Origin: Siphonodentalium dalli
Taxonomy: Eukaryota; Mollusca; Scaphopoda; Gadilida; Siphonodentaliidae
Length of the DNA stretch: 64,000 nucleotides
Assembly (NCBI GenBank): GCA_032622095.1
Contig: CP136061.1
Coordinates: 5,342,734 to 5,406,733 of the forward strand
Direction: 5' to 3'
Numbering within the stretch: the stretch's first letter is position 1; each line of letters starts with the position of its first letter. This document shows, in pieces, positions 52,001 to 63,507 of the stretch. Position numbers and translations under genes: made by a program. The notes beneath the pieces are model-generated. The model did not search any database, was not told the DNA's origin, and worked only from the letters and a program-made list of their open reading frames with translations.

Positions 52001-55000
52001 ATATCGAACATAGGATGTCATCTGATACGAAAATACGTACGGACTGAAGAGGGCACGCGGTGGGTGTAATTTTGCCAGTGTCGGTTTAGTATTGTGGGTC
52101 AGGGGAGGGGTAGTCCGCGGTACCATTTTTTTATTCTTCTCCGAATCAGATGAAACTTGGAATGTAACATCTACCATATACGTTGATCACGATGCTGAAA
52201 CAGATCGTAAATCCGTGTGAAAATGGCGGAGATTTTGGCCATCCAATTTTGAATTTGGGCCCATATGCTTTCCAATAACCAAAGTGTTATTCGGGTCCGA
52301 ATCAGATGAAACTTGTGTTATGCAATCTATGTCAGCGGCAGATCGCAAAACTGGAAACAATTTTTAAATCCGTTGGAAACTAACGGAGTTACGGGCCCTC
52401 AAACTTCGCATTTTGTGCCAGGGTTGATGTTTTCCCAATCCCGTCACCCAATTTCGAGGCAGGGGTGGGGTCACGTCCAAACACTTGAGATCAACCTACA
52501 CATGTTAGGACAACATATACTCACCATACTTCATATTTTCCGTCCCTAAACTGTGATTCTTTCCACTCATGATTTTCCCTATTATTATACTTCCATGGTG
52601 TAACCAAGGAAGTATATTGTTTTTCTACTGCGGCCGTTTTCTGTTTAATTGGAAATACTTAGAAACTAATGGGAGGAGGACCGCGAAATCTCTAGCGAAT
52701 ATAGGCATCTAAGGTCTACTAAAAATAATGGTATCCGGATGTTGGTCCAATATCTTTTGACAGAGTTATGGCCCTTTTTCGATAATTTTTCATTGTTATT
52801 ATTATTCTTATACTGGACACTTTTGCAACCCTTATTACTCGAAAAGTACCAGGAGTAGCATATTAAAACTTGGCACGTATCTTGGGGTCAAAGAGTTGTA
52901 TGCCATCGTCGCATAAAGAATATTGTCCGCGTTTTCCCCGAGGAGTTATCTCCCTTTATCTGAAAAAATGTCATTTTATTATCTCGGAAATAATAAGGAG
53001 CAGAGCATCGAAAATTGGACCGTATGCACACCTCGATATGCCCTACTGCCCACGGGCATCAAAACTTGTGTCCGCGCTTTCCCTGAGGAGTTACCGCCCA
53101 TAGTTGGCAAACCTCTATTTGATTGTACTCTGTTGTCCTCTTGTATCATTCCAGATAACTGCATGTGGTTTTCATAGTCGTGTTGACAGTTGTCAGTTTA
53201 GTCAGAGAAGGAAAATTTGACAGGGTCGGACATATATTTTGACACTGGGGTGGGGGGCAACATTTTCGCAAAATAAAATTTTGATTGACATTCATCTATT
53301 TAAGTTTATGTATTTCCCGAACGAAAACAAACCCATACCGGAAAGGATTTTTGAAATCCGAGAAGAAATGCAAGAGTTACGGGCCCTCAAAGTTTGCAAT
53401 TTGGGCCCATGTGCTTGTGTACACATCTCCTCCGAAGATATCGAACATAGGATGACATCTGATACGCCAACGTGTGCGGACGGAAGAGGGCACGCGGTGG
53501 GCCAAATTTTGCCAGTGTCTGTTCATTATTGTGGGTCTGGGGAGGGGTGGTCCGTGGTACCAATTTTTAATTCTTCTCCGAATCAGATGAAACTTGGAAT
53601 ATAACATCTGCAACATGAGCCGATCTAGAAATTGAAAGAATTTCGAAAATCCATCTAAAACTGACGGAATTGCGGGCCCTCAAATTTTGCGATTTTGGAC
53701 CCATGTGCTTGTGTACACATCTCCTCCGAAGATATCGAACATAGGATGTCATCTGATACGAAAATACGTACGTACTGAAGAGGGCACGCGGTGGGTGTAA
53801 TTTTGCCAGTGTCGGTTTAGTATTGTGGGTCAGGGGAGGGGTAGTCCGCGGTACCATTTTTTTATTCTTCTCCGAATCAGATGAAACTTGGAATGTAACA
53901 TCTACCATATACGTTGATCACGATGCTGAAACAGATCGTAAATCCGTGTGAAAATGGCGGAGATTTTGGCCATCCAATTTTGAATTTGGGCCCATATGTT
54001 TTCCAATAACCAAAGTGTTATTCGGGTCCGAATCAGATGAAACTTGTGTTATGCAATCTATGTCAGCGGCAGATCGCAAAACTGGAAACAATTTTTAAAT
54101 CCGTTGGAAACTAACGGAGTTACGGGCCCTCAAACTTCGCATTTTGTGCCAGGGTTGATGTTTTCCCAATCCCGTCACCCAATTTCGAGGCAGGGGTGGG
54201 GTCACGTCCAAACACTTGAGATCAACCTACACATGTTAGGACAACATATACTCACCATACTTCATATTTTCCGTCCCTAAACTGTGATTCTTTCCACTCA
54301 TGATTTTCCCTATTATTATACTTCCATGGTGTAACCAAGGAAGTATATTGTTTTTCTACTGCGGCCGTTTTCTGTTTAATTGGAAATACTTAGAAACTAA
54401 TGGGAGGAGGACCGCGAAATCTCTAGCGAATATAGGCATCTAAGGTCTACTAAAAATAATGGTATCCGGATGTTGGTCCAATATCTTTTGACAGAGTTAT
54501 GGCCCTTTTTCGATAATTTTTCATTGTTATTATTATTCTTATACTGGACACTTTTGCAACCCTTATTACTCGAAAAGTACCAGGAGTAGCATATTAAAAC
54601 TTGGCACGTATCTTGGGGTCAAAGAGTTGTATGCCATCGTCGCATAAAGAATATTGTCCGCGTTTTCCCCGAGGAGTTATCTCCCTTTATCTGAAAAAAT
54701 GTCATTTTATTATCTCGGAAATAATAAGGAGCAGAGCATCGAAAATTGGACCGTATGCACACCTCGATATGCCCTACTGCCCACGGGCATCAAAACTTGT
54801 GTCCGCGCTTTCCCTGAGGAGTTACCGCCCATAGTTGGCAAACCTCTATTTGATTGTACTCTGTTGTCCTCTTGTATCATTCCAGATAACTGCATGTGGT
54901 TTTCATAGTCGTGTTGACAGTTGTCAGTTTAGTCAGAGAAGGAAAATTTGACAGGGTCGGACATATATTTTGACACTGGGGTGGGGGGCAACATTTTCGC

Positions 55001-56047
55001 AAAATAAAATTTTGATTGACATTCATCTATTTAAGTTTATGTATTTCCCGAACGAAAACAAACCCATACCGGAAAGGATTTTTGAAATCCGAGAAGAAAT
55101 GCAAGAGTTACGGGCCCTCAAAGTTTGCAATTTGGGCCCATGTGCTTGTGTACACATCTCCTCCGAAGATATCGAACATAGGATGACATCTGATACGCCA
55201 ACGTGTGCGGACGGAAGAGGGCACGCGGTGGGCCAAATTTTGCCAGTGTCTGTTCATTATTGTGGGTCTGGGGAGGGGTGGTCCGTGGTACCAATTTTTA
55301 ATTCTTCTCCGAATCAGATGAAACTTGGAATATAACATCTGCAACATGAGCCGATCTAGAAATTGAAAGAATTTCGAAAATCCATCTAAAACTGACGGAA
55401 TTGCGGGCCCTCAAACTTTGCGATTTTGGACCCATGTGCTTGTGTACACATCTCCTCCGAAGATATCGAACATAGGATGTCATCTGATACGAAAATACGT
55501 ACGTACTGAAGAGGGCACGCGGTGGGTGTAATTTTGCCAGTGTCGGTTTAGTATTGTGGGTCAGGGGAGGGGTAGTCCGCGGTACCATTTTTTTATTCTT
55601 CTCCGAATCAGATGAAACTTGGAATGTAACATCTACCATATACGTTGATCACGATGCTGAAACAGATCGTAAATCCGTGTGAAAATGGCGGAGATTTTGG
55701 CCATCCAATTTTGAATTTGGGCCCATATGTTTTCCAATAACCAAAGTGTTATTCGGGTCCGAATCAGATGAAACTTGTGTTATGCAATCTATGTCAGCGG
55801 CAGATCGCAAAACTGGAAACAATTTTTAAATCCGTTGGAAACTAACGGAGTTACGGGCCCTCAAACTTCGCATTTTGTGCCAGGGTTGATGTTTTCCCAA
55901 TCCCGTCACCCAATTTCGAGGCAGGGGTGGGGTCACGTCCAAACACTTGAGATCAACCTACACATGTTAGGACAACATATACTCACCATACTTCATATTT
56001 TCCGTCCCTAAACTGTGATTCTTTCCACTCATGATTTTCCCTATTAT
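37025..56047 (+). repeat. Satellite array A, right block
   Basis: Eleven full monomers start at 37025, 38747, 40478, 42209, 43931, 45662, 47393, 49124, 50855, 52586 and 54317. Nine are 1,731 bp. Those at 37025 and 42209 are 1,722 bp because of the same 9-bp deletion in the G-rich box (about 37979 and 43163). Each is followed by a monomer with a shared GGTGTGTGTAATT variant (39955, 45139), then one with CATATGTTTTCC (41891, 47075). All three markers are spaced 5,184 bp, so a three-monomer block was duplicated. Later monomers share other variants two monomers apart (ACGTACGTACTG near 50304 and 53766). Confidence 0.95.
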
Positions 56048-56261
56048 TATACTTCCATGGTGTAACCAAGGAAGTATATTGTTTTTCTACTGCGGCCGTT
56101 TTCTGTTTAATTGGAAATACTTAGAAACTAATGGGAGGAGGACCGCGAAATCTCTAGCGAATATAGGCATCTAAGGTCTACTAAAAATAATGGTATCCGG
56201 ATGTTGGTCCAATATCTTTTGACAGAGTTATGGCCCTTTTTCGATAATTTTTCATTGTTAT
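56048..56261 (+). repeat. Satellite A monomer, 5' end only, cut by H3
   Basis: First 214 bp of a monomer A, ending CATTGTTAT immediately before a new palindrome. The remainder is not in the window and is expected to the right of it, after the H3 3' end. Confidence 0.9.
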
Positions 56262-56475
56262 TATACTTCCATGGTGTAACCAAGGAAGTATATTGTTTTT
56301 CTACTGCGGCCGTTTTCTGTTTAATTGGAAATACTCAGAAACTAATGGGAGGAGGACCGCGAAATCTCTAGCGAATGAAGGCATCTAATGTCTACTAAAA
56401 ATAATGGTATCCGGATGTTGGTCCAATATCTTTTAACAGAGTTATGGCCCTTTTTCGATTATTTTTCATTATTAT
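56262..56475 (+). mobile_element. H3: 5' end of a Helentron-like element, cut by H4
   Basis: It starts with the TATACTTCCATGG palindrome (56262-56292) and continues as a C-like monomer head (GCGAATGAAGGCATC). After 214 bp, at TTTTCATTATTAT, it is interrupted by H4. The monomer resumes at 63508. Its 3' terminus is beyond the window. Confidence 0.8.
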
Positions 56476-56505
56476 TATACTTCCATATTTTAATATGGAA
56501 GTATA
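56476..56505 (+). repeat. H4 5'-terminal palindrome
   Basis: A 30-nt palindrome with perfect 13-bp arms and a 4-nt centre (TTTA). Also present at 57716-57745 and 58954-58983, where D monomers start. It shares TATACTTCCAT with the H1/H2 palindrome and differs in the inner half. Confidence 0.88.
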
Positions 56506-59500
56506 TTGTTATTCAATTTTTTATTTTTCCTATTATTATTATGCTTCTTAATATATTTTGTAACTCTTATATCTCAGAAAGTTTAAAAGGTGGAACATTG
56601 AAATTTGGTAGGTTTACGTACCTTGCCAAGCTACATGGAATCGAAGCATTTAGGTTTATGTCCCAACTTGCTTTCCAGAGTTATGCCCCTTACAAATTTT
56701 TTTTGGAAAATGTTTGTGGCCAGATCTTCTCCTATAAAAAGCAAAGCAGCTGAATTCGGTTCTCGTAATCGTGTTAACTAACGAAAGGGTACAAATCGGG
56801 GAAATTTTCACCAAGGTCCGAAAACAATTTTTGACCTGGGGAGGGGTGCAAAATTTGTCAAATTTTTTCTTGTCACCGATTCCAACCATTTTTACTGTCG
56901 TGTATCTATACGACGTTCTGATGCTAATCGTGAAAGAATTTTGTAAATCGGTTGAGAAATGGCCAAGTTATAAAACATCAAAAAATGTACTAATAAAGTC
57001 CATGTGTAGAAAGTGCTTGTGCCCAGATCTTCTCCTAGACGAAGCGCAACAGCTGGATTTGGTCTATGTGAGCGCCTTAAACATAGACAGAAGACCAAAC
57101 CACGAAATTTTGACAAAGGTCCGCTCAAATTTTTCCGGGCTAGGGGAGGGGCAAAATTTGTCAATTTTTTTTTGTCGCCGATTTGAACCAAAATGGTTGT
57201 GAGGTATATATAAGATGTACTGAGTGTCATTATGAGTGAATTTTATGAATCGGTTGACAAATGTAGAAATTGTGGCCCCTTCCTTTTCTTCAAGTTTACA
57301 GAAAATGCACTATGAATTTAAATTCCTTCAACCAATCGTCACGTATTTGGTGTCATTCAGTGGGGAAATTTTAGTACTTCTAAACGATTACCCACTTGCC
57401 GTAGCATGTTGATGGAGGCCAGAGATATTCGAAAAGTATGTACTGAACAACATACATATTGGCCTACATAGTAAAATATCGCCACAATACCTCACCAAAA
57501 CCCTGCTAAATATTAAAGGGGCATCAAATACGAACACAATGACGCAAAAATTAGCTCGTTATCTCGAAAATTGGACGATATATGGCGAATTTTCTACCCG
57601 CGTCGTCAAATTTCGAGGCATGGGTGGGGGTCACAACAGAACGTTCCAACTGAACACAGAAATGTCAATAAACCATACTATCGACATTCCAATCAATTCC
57701 GCGCGATTCCCTTATTATACTTCCATATTTTAATATGGAAGTATATTGTTATTCAATTTTTTATTTTTCCTATTATTATTATGCTTCTTAATATATTTTG
57801 TAACTCTTATATCTCAGAAAGTTTAAAAGGTGGAACATTGAAATTTGGTAGGTTTACGTACCTTGCCAAGCTACATGGAATCGAAGCATTTAGGTTTATG
57901 TCCCAACTTGCTTTCCAGAGTTATGCCCCTTACAAATTTTTTTTGGAAAATGTTTGTGGCCAGATCTTCTCCTATAAAAAGCAAAGCAGCTGAATTATGT
58001 TCTCGTAATCGTGTTAACTAACGAAAGGGTACAAATCGGGGAAATTTTCACCAAGGTCCGAAAACAATTTTTGACCTGGGGAGGGGTGCAAAATTTGTCA
58101 AATTTTTTCTTGTCACCGATTCCAACCATTTTTACTGTCGTGTATCTATACGACGTTCTGATGCTAATCGTGAAAGAATTTTGTAAATCGGTTGAGAAAT
58201 GGCCAAGTTATAAAACATAAAAAAATGTACTAATAAAGTCCATGTGTAGAAAGTGCTTGTGCCCAGATCTTCTCCTAGACGAAGCGCAACAGCTGGATTT
58301 GGTCTATGTGAGCGCCTTAAACATAGACAGAAGACCAAACCACGAAATTTTGACAAAGGTCCGCTCAAATTTTTCCGGGCTAGGGGAGGGGCAAAATTTG
58401 TCAATTTTTTTTGTCGCCGATTTGAACCAAAATGGTTGTGAGGTATATATAAGATGTACTGAGTGTCATTATGAGTGAATTTTATGAATCGGTTGACAAA
58501 TGTAGAAATTGTGGCCCCTTCCTTTTCTTCAAGTTTACAGAAAATGCACTATGAATTTAAATTCCTTCAACCAATCGTCACGTATTTGGTGTCATTCAGT
58601 GGGGAAATTTTAGTACTTCTAAACGATTACCCACTTGCCGTAGCATGTTGATGGAGGCCAGAGATATTCGAAAAGTATGTACTGAACAACATACATATTG
58701 GCCTACATAGTAAAATATCGCCACAATACCTCACAAGAACCCTGCTAAATATTAAAGGGCATCAAATAAGAACACAATGACGCAATAATTAGCTCGTTAT
58801 CTCGAAAATTGGACGATATATGGCGAATTTGCTACCCGCGTCGTCAAATTTCGAGGCATGGGTGGGGGTCACAACAGAACGTTCCAACTGAACACAGAAA
58901 TGTCAATAAACCATACTATCGACATTCCAATCAATTCCGCGCGATTCCCTTATTATACTTCCATATTTTAATATGGAAGTATATTGTTATTCAATTTTTT
59001 ATTTTTCCTATTATTATTATGCTTCTTAATATATTTTGTAACTCTTATATCTCAGAAAGTTTAAAAGGTGGAACATTGAAATTTGGTAGGTTTACGTACC
59101 TTGCCAAGCTACATGGAATCGAAGCATTTAGGTTTATGTCCCAACTTGCTTTCCAGAGTTATGCCCCTTACAAATTTTTTTTGGAAAATGTTTGTGGCCA
59201 GATCTTCTCCTATAAAAAGCAAAGCAGCTGAATTCGGTTCTCGTAATCGTGTTAACTAACGAAAGGGTACAAATCGGGGAAATTTTCACCAAGGTCCGAA
59301 AACAATTTTTGACCTGGGGAGGGGTGCAAAATTTGTCAAATTTTTTCTTGTCACCGATTCCAACCATTTTTACTGTCGTGTATCTATACGACGTTCTGAT
59401 GCTAATCGTGAAAGAATTTTGTAAATCGGTTGAGAAATGGCCAAGTTATAAAACATCAAAAAATGTACTAATAAAGTCCATGTGTAGAAAGTGCTTGTGC

Positions 59501-59585
59501 CCAGATCTTCTCCTAGACGAAGCGCAACAGCTGGATTTGGTCTATGTGAGCGCCTTAAACATAGACAGAAGACCAAACCACGAAA
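56476..59585 (+). repeat. Satellite array D (1.24 kb)
   Basis: Monomers 56476-57715 (1,240 bp), 57716-58953 (1,238 bp) and a broken third, 58954-59585 (632 bp). D is a distant relative of A, B and C: it contains two subrepeats about 305 bp apart (CAGATCTTCTCCTA near 56720 and 57025), a GGGGAGGGG box per subrepeat, and a 3' box AATTTCGAGGCATGGGTGG matching that of A at one base difference. Several frames of 100-145 codons are open but shift between copies and show no domain, so I treat D as non-coding. Confidence 0.92.
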
Positions 59586-60679
59586 CTGCCAATGTCCAAA
59601 ATTACACCAATGACCACTGGCGATATATTTCAACATCCATTCCCGTTCGGCGCACTGCGTTAATTGTTATATTGGCTAATGGGTAATCACTCTATGTCGG
59701 CTGTCTGTCGTGTAAGTCGGCCGTGATTCTGCGGTTTTATCACGGTGCGGCTTAAAATTGACATATTTTGAGTCCAAAACGCTCAAAATTCATTAGTTTT
59801 AGAATAGTAGTTCGTTTTGTTTTCACTTTTTTTTAAACACCCATTTTTTACAAAAATAATTCTCGACTTTGACATTTGAGAATTAACAGAACTGTGGTGT
59901 CCGTCGTATATTGTTATAACACTTCTCTGCGTGGACCACGTTTTCATAAAGCACAATCCGTCTAATGCGCGGACTTTCGCTTGCAGTTCTCAATTTAATT
60001 GAAACTTATTTCTATCCGTTCACGCGCCCGTAAACCATTTTAATATATGATATATTCAAATTGAATGAATGGGAGTCAGCGTATCCCGTCCGACTCCCCA
60101 ACCTTGCCACCCGTTAGTCGCTAATTTTGATATCATAATTTCGGAAAGTGACACTTTGCGGTTTGGTATTGGTTTACCATCTGACATAGTGCATACTTTT
60201 GTTGAATTCAGATCTGACCATATAAAAACTGTCTATTTATCATCTGTATGTGTCACGAGTGAAAATATATGACTTTATTGTCCGACTGTTAAGACCGCCG
60301 ATTGCATATTTCGCATTAATTGGACGAGACGTAATGTAAAGTCTTATAACTTACGAATAGGCGACAACGTCGACGTCGTACATTCGTTCGCTACTCGGAA
60401 AATATACAATAAATGCCTTAAAGCGCCGACTAATTCACCACCTGCATGTATTCAAGAATATGAATCACACCAAAATTAAGCGAATTGCATATGGAATGTG
60501 TAGGTATAAGCTGCCATGTATATATCATTTCCAGAATGCTACCATTTCATGACAATCTATTTGTTAAAATAAAACGCCTTAAACTGTTGGGAACGTCGCG
60601 ATATAGGCAAGCGAGCAAAGAGAGTTTAATGTCATCATACCATACGCTATTTCGCTGTTCCGAAATGGGTGATCATTCG

Positions 60680-60935
60680 ATCGCTTCTCGGCCTTTTGGC
60701 TCGAGCCCGTGCTGTGAGATACGTCCCCGACGATGGCTGGCCATCGGACGGGACTTCCACGGTGTGGGTTCGCAGCCTGAGGAGGACGAGTGGTCGTGAC
60801 GGACTTCCGCTTTAGCGGGGACTGACCCCGAACGGCAATTTGACCATCTCGTAAGGGTGGGTCACCTCTTTCGGGGTGCTCCAGCCGATATGAGTGGTCC
60901 GCAATAGCCCCGGGTTAAAAAAATAATAAAATAAT
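60680..60935 (+). mobile_element. SINE-like element with a U2 snRNA-derived head
   Basis: Positions 60680-60701 equal the first 22 nt of metazoan U2 snRNA, from ATCGCTTCTCGG to TTTTGGCT. After that the sequence leaves U2 entirely: no branch-point-recognition region, Sm site or 3' stem-loops follow. The next 215 nt are GC-rich and able to form several hairpins (CCGC-TTTA-GCGG at 60807-60818; GGTG-GGT-CACC near 60856-60866). A box-B-like GGTTCGCAGCC lies at 60767-60777; no good box A is seen. The unit ends in an A-rich tail from 60917. Head, body and A-rich tail match the SINE plan; snRNA-headed SINEs (SINEU) are known from crocodilians. No clear target duplication was found. Confidence 0.6.
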
Positions 60936-61130
60936 TACATTGAACGACATATATACGTATGTTTTTGTGTGAATAATAACGATTGTTAACTTGGTATTAT
61001 GAGCTTATGCATGACTGTGAAGACTTGCAATAACATATTAAATGGTAAAATACGCGCATTCATATCCGTATATTCCCAAGAATATCCGTCTATTTTACAA
61101 GCTTGACATGCTATATCTGTTGATGGTATA

Positions 61131-61630
61131 CCAGGGGGGGGGGGTGAAAAAAAAATCCGGCACGTATGCCGGGGGTGGGTGATCAAAGCCACCAACAAGC
61201 AATTTTTTCCGCAACTAAAAAAAAAATTTCCTGCTTGTTTTTTAGTGTTTTGGCAACTGTAAACTGACTGCAGGCAGTTATCGTGTTGTATTTTGTTGCA
61301 AATTTTTAAATCCAAGATGGCCGCTGGCAGCCATGTTTTTTTGGCCGAATGACCTCAAAATGACCCATTCCTATTTACATGTCCATGTTAACATCCATGA
61401 TAAATAGTATGCACAGAAATTCATATACAGCTGTTTACAGAGAATTTCCCCCCGCAAATCTCTGTTTTAGTGTTAAAAATGGGGGTGGGTGTCAAAAAAT
61501 GGTCGGAAAAAACTGCCGAAAACGGAAAAAAAATTGGCGAAGGGGTGGGTGGGTGGGTACAAAAAATGATCGAAAGGGAAAAAATGCCATACGTGCTTGA
61601 AATTTTTTTCCGACCCCCCCCCCCCCTTGG
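61131..61630 (+). mobile_element. 500-bp TIR element (MITE) flanked by TATA
   Basis: The ends are imperfect inverted repeats of about 45 bp: CCAGGGGG, a G-run, an A-run and GCACGTATGCC on the left, mirrored by GCCATACGTGC, a T-run, a C-run and CCCTTGG on the right. TATA flanks both sides (61127-61130 and 61631-61634), giving a TA or TATA target duplication. The interior has an ATGGC/GCCAT hairpin around 61317-61334 and no coding capacity. TA duplication would suit Tc1/mariner; the superfamily is not certain. Confidence 0.75.
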
Positions 61631-61953
61631 TATACTACCGTTTCAACACATCGGCTATTTATCATTTTGCTGGTAATAAGGCGTATGTTCAGTTTGGTGC
61701 TAATTATGTACACAGAAAAGGCACCATTACTCGGGAAAGCAACATACCGAAATGCATATAGATGTACGCGAATCATGTTACGTTCTCACACAATGCAGCT
61801 TTCCCAAATCCGCGCTCTTTAAAATAGAATTGGCTGCATGACTGGCCTACTTCTGATGGCACAGTGTGTTACGCACCTGTCCGATTAAGTCACGGTCGCT
61901 TTGAACCAAAAATGTATACAAAATTCGCACAAGCTGTGGAAAAGTTCGCGATC

Positions 61954-61995
61954 TTGGACAGTCAGTACAATCGGTTGGACAGTCAGTACAATCGG
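61954..61995 (+). repeat. 21-bp direct tandem repeat
   Basis: Two perfect adjacent copies of a 21-bp unit starting TTGGACAGTCAGTAC (61954-61974 and 61975-61995). It looks like a recent slippage duplication. Confidence 0.9.
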
Positions 61996-62799
61996 TATAA
62001 ACGTTTGTAATGACATAACGTGTCTTGACAGCATTGCCTGTTATGCTATATTGATATGTTTCTAAATTATATTTAATGCTTGATTCCTGATACACATATA
62101 TAGTGACATTTCAGTGATCTTTCTAGAGCGTTCCCGAGCATGATAGAACTTCAAGTAAAACATATTCGCCTTTGTCCCATTCTGGTGATTTGGGCTCGTT
62201 TTTATCATGTTACTAATTTTATAATAAGACGTAATCAAGACATGTGTTATCAGTTGTGTGAGTGATTGCCATTCGCGCATAATTATTTCATAAATAAATA
62301 TATCCGCTGCACGTAGATATAACCGTCACTTATAGTACTGGCCGTTGAAATCACTGACCCGACAAACTGATAAACCAAGACTTAACACTTGGCAAATTAC
62401 AGATCGGCATTGATTTAAAACTTCGCACTTCATTGTGGACAGACTATAACTATCCGTATATTTCACGAGAATATACCATCCCATAGCAGTTATACTTTTT
62501 AACATCTCAAGTCTTTAATTTGGAATATAGGCACAAGAGATAGACACATGCGTGCATGTGGAACCCGTGCATGTTCTTTATTCCCGTTGCCAATTAAATA
62601 TATATATTGTACACATGTGGGTATGTATACTAATAAAACCGAACTGTGTGTGTGTTCATTTGTTTGTCGGTCTGACCTGCTATTGGTGCCTAACCGGTTG
62701 AGATGCCACGTGGAGTGTCATGGGATAGGTGCATCTGACGTCGTGTGATTTAATTTGGAATTCATTAATAATTTAATAACATGCTTACATCTATATCTA

Positions 62800-62968
62800 C
62801 AGTATGCCCTAAGTAATCGACTCCTTAAACATAGCAGAATTATGGGTAATATTTCAGGATTTAGTGGGACATATAGCCTGCTGACATTCATCCGAAAGCT
62901 CTCCTGAATCCCGAAAAGTTACCCATAATTCTGCTGTGTTAAGGGGTCGATTACATAGGGAATTACTG
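62800..62968 (+). mobile_element. 169-bp Tc1/mariner-type MITE
   Basis: Long inverted repeats start CAGTATGCCCTAAG on the left and end CCTATG-type sequence and ACTG on the right, pairing over about 65 bp with some mismatches; the best part is CAGAATTATGGGTAA and its complement. TA lies directly outside both ends (62798-62799 and 62969-62970). Terminal CAGT with TA duplication is typical of Tc1/mariner/pogo MITEs. The arms are separated by about 35-40 bp. Confidence 0.82.
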
Positions 62969-63463
62969 TATATTTGCGAATTTCTGTCTGTCTGCCTGTG
63001 TCTGTCGTCTACAAAAATTACAGGAGACCATCTAGATGATACCAAAGGGTCTACTAGGGGTCACTTTTTACGAGAAATATAATTTCAAAAGTTGCCTCAT
63101 TCTTAATCTTTTATTTTTGCGAACTGATGTGTTTATGATGTTCATGTATCATAATATAAGGTCTGAAGTATGCATGGTTGTAACTAAATAAATACTTCAA
63201 TAGTTGTGGAACGGATTAATCGAGATAAACAAAATTACGATCGAAAAGGTGAGCCACTACTTATATTCCATGACTTTTTAAAGTTATAGATATAGTTAGA
63301 ATTATTGTGGTTATGGTTACGGCTAGAACATGGTTATGCTTATAGAAACATTTAGTATTGGGACATGGTACGGGTTGCCGATAGGTATGGTTACGATTAA
63401 GATTTGGGCTATGGGAAAGGTAATGATTGAGAGGGGATTTGGATTGGAATATATATGATAATT

Positions 63464-63507
63464 ATATGGAAGTATCAAACTTCCAATAGGAAGTTTAAAA
63501 ATTCTAG
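63464..63507 (+). terminator. H4 3' terminus: subterminal inverted repeat, hairpin and CTAG
   Basis: ATATGGAAGTAT (63464-63475) is the inverted H4 5' tip. AAACTTCC (63477-63484) pairs with GGAAGTTT (63489-63496). CTAG follows 7 nt later at 63504-63507, then host TTATTATT. Here the inverted tip lies just outside the hairpin, whereas in H1/H2 it overlaps the hairpin's first arm. Confidence 0.8.

Larger units (their letters stand above)
56476..63507 (+). mobile_element. H4: Helentron-like non-autonomous element of a second family, 7,032 bp
   Basis: The 5' end is a palindrome with arms TATACTTCCATAT and ATATGGAAGTATA. Near the 3' end lies ATATGGAAGTAT (63464-63475), the inverted 5' tip, then a hairpin of AAACTTCC and GGAAGTTT with a 4-nt loop, then CTAG at 63504-63507 followed by TTATTATT. 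The layout is the same as H1 and H2 but the sequences differ, and the 5' and 3' tips have changed together. Contents: two and a half D monomers and a 3.9-kb single-copy domain with a U2-headed SINE-like element and two TIR elements. No transposition protein is seen. Confidence 0.8.
59586..63507 (+). mobile_element. H4 single-copy 3' domain
   Basis: It follows the broken D monomer at CACGAAA. The block at 59770-59832 matches H2 32641-32705. Stretches 59833-60679, 60936-61126, 61635-62797 and 62971-63463 hold nothing I recognise beyond short frames (for example 67 codons at 60069-60272, ATG start, no known motif), a 21-bp direct repeat and an AT-rich texture. This domain may be accumulated host or element sequence. 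Confidence 0.7.

Noticed and set aside
37025-56047. Array as pure assembly artefact
   Set aside because: Monomers carry distinct private and shared variants, so they are not one copy pasted repeatedly. The true copy number could still differ from the assembled number.
1-56261. CRISPR-like or other short regular array
   Set aside because: The repeat units are 1.2-2.0 kb with no spacer structure; the sequence is eukaryotic.
56388-57202. Frames of 121-145 codons in D monomers as proteins
   Set aside because: The frames change length and phase between near-identical monomers, run through the palindromes and subrepeats, and show no known motif.
60680-60935. Functional U2 snRNA gene
   Set aside because: Only the first 22 nt match U2; the branch-recognition sequence, Sm site and 3' stems are missing.
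61379-61676. Short frames rich in Lys/Gly/Trp across the poly-G/poly-A tips of the 500-bp element
   Set aside because: They are low-complexity translations of homopolymer runs.
63300-63440. Telomere-like GGTTATGGTTACGG wording
   Set aside because: It is irregular, with no sustained TTAGGG or related repeat; probably simple-sequence drift.
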